In this document: positions 41,324 to 50,029 of the stretch, one piece after another
Position numbering within the stretch: position 1 is the first letter of the stretch
How the letters are laid out: each line of letters begins with the position of its first letter
Origin: OPU3-GD-OMZ sp964515235
Lineage (GTDB): Bacteria > Pseudomonadota > Gammaproteobacteria > Methylococcales > Methylomonadaceae
Assembly: GCA_964515235.1 (NCBI GenBank)
Contig: CAZEVO010000004.1
Location: 1 to 64,000, forward strand
DNA: 64,000 nt
Reading direction: 5' to 3'
Notes under the pieces: generated by a model
What the model was told of the DNA's origin: nothing
The model's database searches: none
Seen by the model: the letters and a program-made list of their open reading frames with translations, nothing else
Made by a program: the position numbers and the translations under genes

Positions 41324-44203
41324 TTAACCCATTATAGCGTGCCATACAGAATGTACCTGTGAACGTAACTCAGCTACGCACGAAACCTCAACTTCTACGG
41401 TTCGACCCTGTAGAATCTGTTTATGGCTCTTAATACGATATTCACAATAAGCGCGTTGCAAAATCTCTGCATCTCTTTTAGAAATAACTCCTTTCTCATT
41501 TAAAAGTTGGAGCAATCTAATGTTATCCGTGAACGTTACTAAGTCTAAATTACTTTCAGCATAAGCTAATATACAAAATTGTACTATAAACTCGATATCG
41601 ACAATACCTCCAGCCCCATGTTTTAAATGAAACAAGACTTCATTCGGTTTAAAAAAATGATCTCGCATTTTCAACCGCATACCTAAAACTTCTTTCTTCA
41701 AGGCGACAAAATCTCTAGGCTGGCTTAAAATTTCTATACGTACAGCATCAAATCTTGCACCCACCGACCGGTCGCCAGCCACAAAACGCCCTCGAACTAA
41801 AGCCTGATGCTCCCAAGTCCATGCATTTTCTTGCTGATAAATTGCATACCCTTGTACTGAAACAACCAACAACCCGGAGTCTCCATTGGGCCGTAACCGC
41901 ATATCTGACTCATACAAAACTCCTGATAATAATTTGCTATTTAACAACAATAAGATCTTTTGTCCTAACCGTGCATAAAACTCAACCACACTAATCGCTC
42001 TTAACCCATCAGTCAAAGCTCGCTCGTTGGCGCAATGATATAAAAACACCATATCTAAGTCTGAGCCATACCCCAACTCATAACCACCTAATTTCCCGAG
42101 CCCTATGACTGCAAAACCACTAGACTCTATATCACAGCCTTCAGGTCGTCCGTGTTTTTGAGCTAATAAACGCCAAGCTGAGTTAACAACTTCTTCTAAA
42201 ACCACTTCTGCAAGTGCCGTTAAATAGTCACTAACTTTCATCACAGGTATAACACCCATAATGTCAGCGGCTGCCACACGAAGCATATTAATCTGCTTAA
42301 AACGACGTAAATCATTCATTAATATCTCAGTGTCATTACTCTTATTTTTTGCCAGCAGTAGAGCTAAATCTGCATTTAACTTCTCTTTTGACAGCGGTTC
42401 ATATAATGTCCGAGCATCCAATAACTCATCAAATAGAATAGGATAGGTAGCTATTTGTTCGGCAATCCAAGGACTGGCTGCCGTTAATTTAATCAAATGC
42501 GTTAATGCTTTTGGGTTTTCAATCAACAATGCAAAATAAACATTACGACCAGCGACTTTCGACAACAATCCTAATAATCGAACCAAGGTTTCATCTTGAT
42601 TCATGACCTGTCCGGTTTGTTCTATTACTAAAGGAACTAAGCGGTCTAAGGTTTCAGCACCTTTAGTCGTTAATCGTCTAACTATCGGTGATTCTCTAAA
42701 TTTTCTCACCCGAACTAACAGGTCTTCAACATCCCTATAGCCCAAATTGAGCCAACCGTTCTTTAAAATCTCATCATCTGCAATCCCAAGCCAAAGCGAC
42801 AAACCCTCACTCCTTTTATCAGTCGCGCCAGAAAAAACCTGTCCAAAAATTTCTGAAACCTGATGACGATATCGCTCTAAAACAGCCAAAAAATCGCTCC
42901 AATTATCAAACCCCATTGAATAAACTAACAACATTCTTCTTTGACTTGTTTGCGGCAAATCATGGGTTTGTTCATCCCGATATTGTTGTATGCGATTTTC
43001 CGTTTTTCTCAGAAAAAGATAAGCTGCCCGTAATATCTCAGCTTCCTGTTCGGGCAATAACCCTATCCTTTTTAATCGATCTAAAACAATAAGTAATTGG
43101 CCATGCTGTAAAACAATCTCTGTACCCCCCCTGATTAACTGAAAAGATTGCACCACAAATTCAACTTCTCTAATTCCACCGTCACCCAACTTAATGTTAT
43201 CAATCTTACCTTTAGCAATCAGTTTTTCTTTGATCTTATATTTAATGCGGCGAAGTTCCTCAAAAGCCCCATAGTCTAAATAACGCCGATACACAAACCG
43301 GTTAAGTATTGACATCAACAATTTCCCCGAACCTGCATCGCCAGCAATTACACGCGCCTTAACCATGGCATAACGCTCCCATTCACGAGCTTGGGTGAAA
43401 TAATAATTTTCCAGCCCTAAAAAACTCATAACCCAAGGGCCACTGGCTCCAAAAGGTCTTAACCGTGTATCCACTCGATACACGAATCCATCTACGGTTA
43501 CCTCAGATAAAACACGAGTAAGTTTTTTAGCCAGTCGAGAAAAAAAATCACTGTAATCTAAATGCTTCCTCCCTGCCGTTAATTCCCCTGCTTCGGCGTA
43601 GCAATAAATCAAATCAATATCTGAGGAAAAATTGAGTTCTTTACCTCCTAGTTTACCCATTGCCAAAACAATTAGGCGCTGCTCCTTACCATTTAATAAA
43701 GTAGGCGTCCCCCATTGCTTTGTGGCTTGTGCATGCAGAAAATCAAGTGCATACTGAACACAGGCATCGGCTAATGCCGACAAATCTAATAATGTTTCTT
43801 CAACAGAGGCCCAGCCGGTAATATCGCGCCATGTAATTCTGACCATTTCACATCGGCGAAACCGCCTGAGTAATACCATTAATTCTACTTCACTGGCCAC
43901 CGTATGAGACGCTAATCGTTGTGTATAAAAATCCTCATGATTAATGGCAGTAAATAACGTTTCTCCCATAACCAGATCAGACCATAACGTAGGATCTTTG
44001 ATACAACTTTCAGCAACAAATTGACTGGAACCGCATACTTTAATAACCGATTGAATAAATTCATCGCCAACCGGTACTTTGAACCCTCCTTCATCCATAC
44101 GGCTACACCATTGTCTAAAGGGGGCTTCTAACTCTTTTTTTATCGACTCAGGCAATTGTGCTATGACCGATTCAAATTGACTTACAAATGAAACCTTATG
44201 CAT
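41324..44203 (-). CDS. glnE: Glutamine synthetase adenylyltransferase / deadenylase
   Basis: About 959 residues from the chosen ATG. Two nucleotidyltransferase halves are present: GKLGGKELNFSSDIDLIYCY near residue 190 (deadenylylation) and GLGKLGGYELGYGSDLDMVFLY near 705 (adenylylation), each with the paired aspartates. Each half is followed by the helical GlnE regulatory segment. It controls glutamine synthetase according to PII status. The open frame includes a TTG at 44218, but AAGGAGG lies five bases before the ATG at 44203, which fixes the start. The usual E. coli neighbour hldE is missing; the order here is the Pseudomonas-like glnE-ilvE. Confidence 0.93.
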   Translation of the reverse strand: MHKVSFVSQFESVIAQLPESIKKELEAPFRQWCSRMDEGGFKVPVGDEFIQSVIKVCGSSQFVAESCIKDPTLWSDLVMGETLFTAINHEDFYTQRLASHTVASEVELMVLLRRFRRCEMVRITWRDITGWASVEETLLDLSALADACVQYALDFLHAQATKQWGTPTLLNGKEQRLIVLAMGKLGGKELNFSSDIDLIYCYAEAGELTAGRKHLDYSDFFSRLAKKLTRVLSEVTVDGFVYRVDTRLRPFGASGPWVMSFLGLENYYFTQAREWERYAMVKARVIAGDAGSGKLLMSILNRFVYRRYLDYGAFEELRRIKYKIKEKLIAKGKIDNIKLGDGGIREVEFVVQSFQLIRGGTEIVLQHGQLLIVLDRLKRIGLLPEQEAEILRAAYLFLRKTENRIQQYRDEQTHDLPQTSQRRMLLVYSMGFDNWSDFLAVLERYRHQVSEIFGQVFSGATDKRSEGLSLWLGIADDEILKNGWLNLGYRDVEDLLVRVRKFRESPIVRRLTTKGAETLDRLVPLVIEQTGQVMNQDETLVRLLGLLSKVAGRNVYFALLIENPKALTHLIKLTAASPWIAEQIATYPILFDELLDARTLYEPLSKEKLNADLALLLAKNKSNDTEILMNDLRRFKQINMLRVAAADIMGVIPVMKVSDYLTALAEVVLEEVVNSAWRLLAQKHGRPEGCDIESSGFAVIGLGKLGGYELGYGSDLDMVFLYHCANERALTDGLRAISVVEFYARLGQKILLLLNSKLLSGVLYESDMRLRPNGDSGLLVVSVQGYAIYQQENAWTWEHQALVRGRFVAGDRSVGARFDAVRIEILSQPRDFVALKKEVLGMRLKMRDHFFKPNEVLFHLKHGAGGIVDIEFIVQFCILAYAESNLDLVTFTDNIRLLQLLNEKGVISKRDAEILQRAYCEYRIKSHKQILQGRTVEVEVSCVAELRSQVHSVWHAIMG

Positions 44204-44344
44204 TTTTACCTCCTTCAATTGTTCTCCTTAAAACAAACTTGTAGCTTTCAGGTTATTAGAAAAACACTGGCTGGTAAGCCAATCTGGAAAATGATAAAGT
44301 ACTGCTAAGATTTTATCTGCTTTTTACCTTGCTGTGAAAATACT

Positions 44345-44794
44345 ATGAAAATAACAAAACAACGGCTCAGCGTATTTTTTTATTCGTTAGCTCTCACATT
44401 ACTGTTAACTGCCTGCTCAGATGACAGCCCTAAAGAAACAACACCGACCTCTTCAACGATCGTTGGATCCGTAGAAAAAATGGACTTTGACCACGAACAT
44501 AGTAAAGCAAGAGATATGGACAAACACCCTTTCGAACACACGTTTGCCCAGCAGTGTGTTGCTCGAGAACTCCAAAACTCAATCAATAAAGACATAGACC
44601 AAGCACGTTTTAAAAAACCATGCATGTGTATCGCGACTTATATGATGAAAGACTTAACAGCAAAAGAAGCCCAAAAATTTCTCAGGGAAAAAAAGCATAC
44701 CCAATCACTGCGAATACGCTACGACAATGCCGCCTTCCATTGTCTACAACAAAAACAAGCACCCCGATCACCGACTATTTTTAAAACCCGGTGA
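44345..44794 (+). CDS. Cysteine-containing lipoprotein of unknown function
   Basis: A 149-residue protein with lipobox LLTAC, lipidated cysteine at 24. The mature part is polar, with a histidine-rich stretch (FDHEHSKARDMDKHPFEHTF) and four cysteines (CVARELQNS near 72, PCMCIATY near 94, FHCLQQK near 131). No family is recognised. It converges with the copper-peptide operon on the other strand; a metal link is speculation from the histidine and cysteine content. It is transcribed alone. Confidence 0.65.
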   Translation: MKITKQRLSVFFYSLALTLLLTACSDDSPKETTPTSSTIVGSVEKMDFDHEHSKARDMDKHPFEHTFAQQCVARELQNSINKDIDQARFKKPCMCIATYMMKDLTAKEAQKFLREKKHTQSLRIRYDNAAFHCLQQKQAPRSPTIFKTR

Positions 44795-44850
44795 CCGAAA
44801 ATCACTAACTCACCACGACACCTGCTATCAACCTGAAATCCACTCTGGTT

Positions 44851-45618
44851 TTACGGTTGATAGACAATACCTCTAGCTGCCAAGTTCTGTAGAATTTCCA
44901 ACCCGCCGTTATAAATAACTCCGGGTTTAAAATCAGCAAACTCCCCTGACAAACCCTTCAAACAATCATCCAGCAACCAAACTGGCTGTTGTTGTAGTAG
45001 TTGAAGTAATCGAAATGTAAGCGCCGTCATTTCTATAAAATTAACATCTAAATCATTGTCACGATAAACCAGTAAAAAAGTAGCTGCCTCAGGTGGCTGT
45101 TGCGGCATAAAATCTGAACAAATTAAATGCACTGGATATTGATAAGCCAGCGGCCAAGCCAAAGGTGATAATGCAATTTCAGTTGTTAGCGGGGCTTGAG
45201 TTAATTCGTCACTCACTTTCGGTTGCTCATCCAATGAAATAGCTAATGCCATTTCAACCCACTCATAATGCGCCAATTCCAAAATGAATGGATGGTCCTC
45301 TACCAATGGAACACGCTCATCCTGAAGGTAGGACAAAAATTCTTCTGGTATTTCTGAAAAATACGGTGTTTTGCTGTGATGGACTAAAAAATAATCTTGA
45401 CACAATGCTTTCCAAGCATCGTTATCAATAATGGATCGCAAAACAGGAAAGCTTGTCTCCAGAAAACTACTAATATTGTTAAACATGAGTTCACGATGAA
45501 TATCAATACGCTCAGGAACAACACCCTCTGGGACTGAACAAGCCTTAGGATTTCTTAAATAATCAGTGAATGCCGCCTGCTTCTGCTGAAAAGAAAAAAC
45601 ACCGTCCTTATCTACCAT
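44851..45618 (-). CDS. hvfC: DUF2063 protein, partner of the DUF692 enzyme (HvfC/BufC type)
   Basis: About 255 residues from the chosen ATG. The N-terminal DUF2063 domain (about 8-95) reads FSFQQKQAAFTDYLRNPKAC, then RELMFNNISSFLETSFPVLRSI, and a C-terminal second domain follows. Such proteins bind the precursor peptide and deliver it to the multinuclear iron oxidase encoded just upstream. The ATG at 45618 lies within the end of the DUF692 gene (11-base overlap), so translation is coupled; the longer open frame to 45681 is unlikely. It is the last gene of the RiPP operon. Confidence 0.85.
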   Translation of the reverse strand: MVDKDGVFSFQQKQAAFTDYLRNPKACSVPEGVVPERIDIHRELMFNNISSFLETSFPVLRSIIDNDAWKALCQDYFLVHHSKTPYFSEIPEEFLSYLQDERVPLVEDHPFILELAHYEWVEMALAISLDEQPKVSDELTQAPLTTEIALSPLAWPLAYQYPVHLICSDFMPQQPPEAATFLLVYRDNDLDVNFIEMTALTFRLLQLLQQQPVWLLDDCLKGLSGEFADFKPGVIYNGGLEILQNLAARGIVYQP

Positions 45619-46465
45619 CACTTTTTTCTCGTATTGATCGCTGATAATCAGTTTGTATATTCTTAATCGCCCGAACTTCACTTAGAAGCTCATTGACCTC
45701 AGGAATATTAAAATCACGCTCTAACAGCGTTGGAAAAACACCGAATAAGCGATAGGCCTGCAATAATAGCGACCAAACAGGATCAACAATTTCAGCGCCA
45801 TGGGTATCGACTAAAAAGTCTTCCGATTCAACGTAATGTCCTGCCACATGTCCATAAGCAATACGTTCACCTGGAATTGCTTTTAAAAAATCTTCCGGGT
45901 CATATTTATGATTAATGCTATTAACATAAATATTGTTTATATCTAGTAGCACGTCACAATCAGCCTCCTCAACAACCGCATTAAAGAATTCTATTTCTGA
46001 AAGCTCATCACTAGGTACTGCATAATACGAAGCATTTTCAATAGCAATTCTTTGCTCTAAAATATCTTGAACACGACGTATACGTGCTGCAACATAATCA
46101 ACCGCCTCGCTAGTAAATGGAATTGGTAGCAAGTCATATAAATGACCCTGATGACTACAATAACTTAAATGCTCACTGTACAATTTGACTTGATGGGTTT
46201 GAAGAAAATTCTTAATTTCCCTGACAAATACTTCGTCCAATGGGTCTGCACTACCGATAGACAGCGACAACCCATGACAAAGAAAAGGGAAGCGCTCAGT
46301 CATTGATCGAAATTGCTTACCTGCCTTACCTCCTAAAGTAATCCAGTTTTCCGGTGCAACCTCGTAAAAATCGATCCCTTCGGGGGGTTGATCAGCGATC
46401 GTATGCATGAACGATCGCCGTAAACCAAGCCCTGCTCCGGTAACCGGAAAACCTCGATTATCCAT
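45608..46465 (-). CDS. hvfB: DUF692 multinuclear non-heme iron oxidative enzyme (MNIO; HvfB/BufB type)
   Basis: A 285-residue TIM-barrel protein. GAGLGLRRSFMHTIADQPPEG at the start (in part), FYEVAPENWITLGGKAGKQF near 33, HGLSLSIGSADPLDEVFV near 64, SEHLSYCSHQGHLYDLLPIPF near 98, IAIENASYYAVPSDELSEIEF near 140 and DVLLDINNIYVNSINH near 170 provide the histidine and aspartate/glutamate iron ligands of MNIOs. In Haemophilus and Caulobacter the family converts precursor cysteines to oxazolone-thioamide or thiooxazole groups that bind copper. It is coupled to the precursor gene 13 bases upstream and to the DUF2063 gene downstream. Confidence 0.92.
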   Translation of the reverse strand: MDNRGFPVTGAGLGLRRSFMHTIADQPPEGIDFYEVAPENWITLGGKAGKQFRSMTERFPFLCHGLSLSIGSADPLDEVFVREIKNFLQTHQVKLYSEHLSYCSHQGHLYDLLPIPFTSEAVDYVAARIRRVQDILEQRIAIENASYYAVPSDELSEIEFFNAVVEEADCDVLLDINNIYVNSINHKYDPEDFLKAIPGERIAYGHVAGHYVESEDFLVDTHGAEIVDPVWSLLLQAYRLFGVFPTLLERDFNIPEVNELLSEVRAIKNIQTDYQRSIREKSDGR

Positions 46466-46477
46466 AAAAAGAAAAAA

Positions 46478-46798
46478 TTATCTTTTCCCTACACACTTAC
46501 CTTCTGTTGGCATTTTAGGTGCATCGCCCATCATCTCAGCACCGCACTGACCTTCCCCACAAGAACCTTCTTTCATTCCTGCTTTGGCACCACATTTCAT
46601 TTCACTTTTCTTCATACCCTTCATCTTGGCACCACACTTCATTTCACCTTGCTTTGCCTCTGCAAGTTGCATATAGCCACCTGAAAGTTCACTGATGCCA
46701 AAAGGATTAACTTCCGCACTAACAGTCGTAGTGCCTAAAGAAGAAACTATCGCAGTGCCTAATGCGGCGGCCAATGGTGTTTTATTTAACTTTTTCAT
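46478..46798 (-). CDS. hvfA: Exported RiPP precursor, HvfA/bufferin-like
   Basis: A 106-residue peptide. The Sec-type signal peptide (residues 1-28, ending TTTVSA-EV) is typical of the class. The core is rich in lysine, glycine and methionine with five cysteines at 55, 69, 80, 85 and 102. These lie in related motifs: EMKCG twice, EGSCG, EGQCG and EGKCV. HvfA uses EGKCG repeats whose cysteines are converted to copper-binding oxazolone-thioamides, so all five are candidate sites. The last motif lacks the glycine after cysteine and may escape modification. It is the first gene of the operon with the DUF692 and DUF2063 genes. No DoxX-type fourth gene follows. Confidence 0.85.
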   Translation of the reverse strand: MKKLNKTPLAAALGTAIVSSLGTTTVSAEVNPFGISELSGGYMQLAEAKQGEMKCGAKMKGMKKSEMKCGAKAGMKEGSCGEGQCGAEMMGDAPKMPTEGKCVGKR

Positions 46799-46883
46799 TT
46801 CTGATCCTCTACAAATTTTAATAGTACGGTTTTACATTGTATCTTAGATTTTAACAACTGTATTGCGGCCATTTGTCGCGTAA

Positions 46884-46908
46884 CATCTTAACTTAAATCT
46901 TTAAGATG
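46884..46908. promoter_or_regulatory. Perfect inverted repeat upstream of the RiPP operon
   Basis: CATCTTAA (46884-46891) and TTAAGATG (46901-46908) form an 8-bp perfect inverted repeat with a 9-base spacer, about 86 bases before the precursor start. No T-tract follows on either strand, so a protein-binding site is at least as likely as a terminator of nth. Confidence 0.35.
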
Positions 46909-47006
46909 ATATTATGACAATTTGTTTTATCGGGCCACTTAACAATCCCAGAACTTTACATAATGCGTTCAATTAAATATTTTTTACTACACGATTAAGC
47001 AAAACA

Positions 47007-47642
47007 CTAAATTGATATTTTCTCTGTTGATTCACATAAATCTTCTATAACACAACTCCCGCAACGCGGCTTTCTGGCGATACAAGTATAACGACCATGT
47101 AAGATTAACAAATGATGCGCATCAAGTTTATGATGCTTTGGAACATTTTTATCTAATTTCTTTTCAACCGCCAACACTGTTTTACCCCGTGCTATGCGTG
47201 TCCGATTGGAAACCCTAAAAATATGCGTATCCACAGCAATAGTTGGATAACCAAAGGCCGTATTCAGTACCACATTAGCAGTTTTACGCCCGACACCGGG
47301 CAAAGCCTCAAGTTCCTCTCTCGTTTGTGGCACTTCACTGTTGTGATGATCGACTAACCGTTGGCAAAGTTTGATTATATTTGTTGCTTTAGTATTAAAA
47401 AGACCAATCGTCTTGATATAACTTTTCAAATTTTGCTCGCCTAAAAGCAATAGCGCTTCCGGTGTATTAGCCTGGGCAAATAATTTTACCGTCGCTTTAT
47501 TGACACTTTTATCGGTAGCTTGCGCAGACAACACAACAGCAATCAGTAACTCAAAAGCCGTGGCGTAAAGAAGCTCTGTTTTAGGCTCCGGAATTGCTCT
47601 CGCTAAACGATCAAAAATAATTCTACGTTTTTCTTGATTCAT
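47007..47642 (-). CDS. nth: Endonuclease III
   Basis: A 211-residue base-excision enzyme for oxidised pyrimidines. The helix-hairpin-helix LEALPGVGRKTANVVLNTAFG near residue 108 contains the catalytic lysine; the catalytic aspartate is in AVDTHIFRVSNR near 138. Four cysteines CIARKPRCGSCVIEDLC near the C-terminus (spacing 6, 2 and 5) bind the 4Fe-4S cluster. It follows rnfE as in E. coli, with 34 bases between. Confidence 0.95.
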   Translation of the reverse strand: MNQEKRRIIFDRLARAIPEPKTELLYATAFELLIAVVLSAQATDKSVNKATVKLFAQANTPEALLLLGEQNLKSYIKTIGLFNTKATNIIKLCQRLVDHHNSEVPQTREELEALPGVGRKTANVVLNTAFGYPTIAVDTHIFRVSNRTRIARGKTVLAVEKKLDKNVPKHHKLDAHHLLILHGRYTCIARKPRCGSCVIEDLCESTEKISI

Positions 47643-47676
47643 TATAAATTACCACACGTACAAGTTACCTAAAAAA

Positions 47677-48378
47677 CTAATTCATTTTATCTGCTAACTT
47701 GACGTTGACTTCATTTCGCTGCATCTTAAACTGAATATCTATAGTGTTTCTGAGAGCGATCAACAACCCCAAGCTTATAAAAGCTCCTGGCGGCAAAATA
47801 GCTAAAAGCATGCCTGAATAATCTTCAAAAAGGAATATAGTCCAACTTTCTGCAGACGGACCAAACATTAATTCTGCCCCTGACAATAAGGTACCGATAC
47901 CTAGAATCTCGCGCACACTTCCCAAAATTACCAATACCACCGTGAAACCTAGCCCCATGAAAAGACCATCCCAAAAAGCTTTATATGGCGAGTTCCTAAA
48001 AGCAAACGATTCCGCTCGACCAATAATGGCGCAATTGGTCACAATCAAAGGAATAAATATACCTAACACTTTATAGAGTTCAAAAAAATAAGCTTTCATC
48101 ATCAGTTCAATGACTGTCACAATTGAAGCGATAATTAAAACAAAAACAGGTAATCGGATTGCATTGGGAATCATTTTTCGAACCATAGCGACCACAACAT
48201 TTGAACAAACCAGCGTGATAGTCGTAGCCACCCCTAACCCTAAACTATTAATTAAGGTGTTACTCACCGCCAATAATGGGCATAACCCTAACAAAGCCAC
48301 AAAAGCCTGATTATTAGACCATAGGCCTTCTTTAATTAATTGACTGTACTGCTCCCAAGCCATAATTATTATTTTCAA
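47677..48378 (-). CDS. rnfE: Rnf/Rsx complex subunit E
   Basis: A 233-residue membrane protein with about six helices. WSNNQAFVALLGLCPLLAVSNT near residue 20, FIPLIVTNCAIIGRAESFAF near 108 and ALPPGAFI-type AILPPGAFISLGLLIAL near 195 are typical of RnfE. It is homologous to RnfA and forms the iron-containing core of the complex. It overlaps rnfG by four bases. Confidence 0.93.
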   Translation of the reverse strand: MKIIIMAWEQYSQLIKEGLWSNNQAFVALLGLCPLLAVSNTLINSLGLGVATTITLVCSNVVVAMVRKMIPNAIRLPVFVLIIASIVTVIELMMKAYFFELYKVLGIFIPLIVTNCAIIGRAESFAFRNSPYKAFWDGLFMGLGFTVVLVILGSVREILGIGTLLSGAELMFGPSAESWTIFLFEDYSGMLLAILPPGAFISLGLLIALRNTIDIQFKMQRNEVNVKLADKMN

Positions 48379-49007
48379 CCTTCAGTTTGTTTCAGAAGAA
48401 ATAATTCATTTTTGTGCGCTTCAAAAAAAATCACTGTTTTTTTCACCATCTTCACGATTGCACGAGGCGTGATGGTCGCTCCTGTAAGTTGATCAAACCG
48501 CCCGCCATCACGTTTTACCCGCCATTGCGACTCTGGTTGTATCGCTAAAGACTGCCCCTTAAAAAGATTAATCCAATCTGAACGCTCAATTTCTATTTTA
48601 TCACCTAACCCCGGGGTTTCATGATGGTCCACTACTCGAACAGACAAAATCACTCCTTCTTTCGTAATCGCTACCAATAATTTTATTTTGCCGTTATAGC
48701 CATCAGGCGCAACAGCTGGAATAACAACCGCAACAGGCCAGCCATCTTTTCTAAACCGATAAATCGTTATCGAACCTTCTGCGGTAAGACCTGACCCTGT
48801 CCATTCCAGAGTATCATTCATAACATCATTGTTATAGGAATTCACAGGTAATAACGCTGATAATTGTTTTATTAATGCAGCGCGTTCATTTTCAATGATT
48901 GTCGTCTGACTTACATTATAAACCGTTGTCACTGCACCAACCCCTACAATAGCAAACAAACCTATAATCACAGCCATCATCAAGGACTGCCGAATACTCC
49001 CCATCAA
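48375..49007 (-). CDS. rnfG: Rnf/Rsx complex subunit G (flavoprotein)
   Basis: A 210-residue subunit with one N-terminal membrane helix (about 9-28) and a periplasmic FMN-binding domain. Covalent FMN attaches to the threonine in DQLTGATITPRAIVKMVKK near residue 175. VRVVDHHETPGLGDKIEIERSDWI (in part; near 118-142) is the conserved family segment. It overlaps both neighbours by four bases. Confidence 0.93.
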   Translation of the reverse strand: MMGSIRQSLMMAVIIGLFAIVGVGAVTTVYNVSQTTIIENERAALIKQLSALLPVNSYNNDVMNDTLEWTGSGLTAEGSITIYRFRKDGWPVAVVIPAVAPDGYNGKIKLLVAITKEGVILSVRVVDHHETPGLGDKIEIERSDWINLFKGQSLAIQPESQWRVKRDGGRFDQLTGATITPRAIVKMVKKTVIFFEAHKNELFLLKQTEG

Positions 49008-50029
49008 CGGCTAGCCCCAAAAATCTTTGGTTGCGTATAATAATCAATCACAGGAACCGCAATATTCATTAACAAAACAGCAAATGCGATTCCATCAGGA
49101 TACCCGCCCCAAACACGAATCAGGTAGGTCAAGGCGCCTACTAAAAATCCAAAAACAAAACGCCCCTTTGAAGAGGTTGCAGTCGTTACCGGGTCTGTCG
49201 CAATAAAAAATGCACCGACCATGGTTGCGCCTGACAACAAATGAAATCCCGGGATGCTATATAAATGATTATCATAAAAATAAAACCCAGTTGACACTAA
49301 TGTTAATGCACACAAAAAACCCAGTGGAATTTGCCAAGCAATAATACGTTGTTGAACCAACCAAAGCCCTCCAACAAAATAACCTAATGACAACCATCCC
49401 CAGCCCTGAGCCAAAAGATTTTTAACCGTGGCTGGCATAACCGTAACAACTGTTTCTTGATTGATCGTTAATTGTGTTTTCACTATGTCTAAAGGCGTAG
49501 CCATTGTGATCCCGTCTACGGCGATAGTTTCAGGTAATCGTTCTAAAAATAATAACTGGATAATGTCTGAGAATAGCCAAATATTTAAATGGCCCGGCAT
49601 AGCCCAAGCGGTCATTTCTTGTGGGAAAGAAATCAATAAAAAAGCATACCCCGCCATTGCAGGATTAAACAAATTAAACCCCAATCCACCATAGAGTTGT
49701 TTAACAATAACGATTGCAAAACTCGTTCCTAATACAATCACCCACCAAGGAGCCACTGTCGGTATTGCGATAGCTAATAACACGGCTGTCAATAATGCAC
49801 TGAAATCTTTTAAATACTTCAGTACCGGCCGTCTCCTTAACTTGAGCACCATAGCCTCTGTTATTAACGCGGTTAAAGCAGCTAACAAAATATTGACAAA
49901 CACTCCCTGACCAAAGAACCATGCCAACAAAAAAATACCTGGTAACAACGCAACTAAAACCTTAAACATGATGCTACTCACACTGTTTTGGGACGGCAGA
50001 TATGGCGAAGTCTCCTTCATAACATTCAC
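49004..50029 (-). CDS. rnfD: Rnf/Rsx complex subunit D (flavoprotein)
   Basis: A 341-residue membrane protein with about ten helices. LLSGATMVGAFFIATDPVTTATSSKGRFVFG (in part; near 260-290) holds the threonine of the SGAT motif that covalently binds FMN and the conserved TDPVT. GGLGFNLFNPAMAGYAFLL near 115 is also standard. The usual SPHxH start is SPYLPSQNSVSSIM here. It overlaps rnfC and rnfG by four bases. Confidence 0.93.
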   Translation of the reverse strand: MNVMKETSPYLPSQNSVSSIMFKVLVALLPGIFLLAWFFGQGVFVNILLAALTALITEAMVLKLRRRPVLKYLKDFSALLTAVLLAIAIPTVAPWWVIVLGTSFAIVIVKQLYGGLGFNLFNPAMAGYAFLLISFPQEMTAWAMPGHLNIWLFSDIIQLLFLERLPETIAVDGITMATPLDIVKTQLTINQETVVTVMPATVKNLLAQGWGWLSLGYFVGGLWLVQQRIIAWQIPLGFLCALTLVSTGFYFYDNHLYSIPGFHLLSGATMVGAFFIATDPVTTATSSKGRFVFGFLVGALTYLIRVWGGYPDGIAFAVLLMNIAVPVIDYYTQPKIFGASR

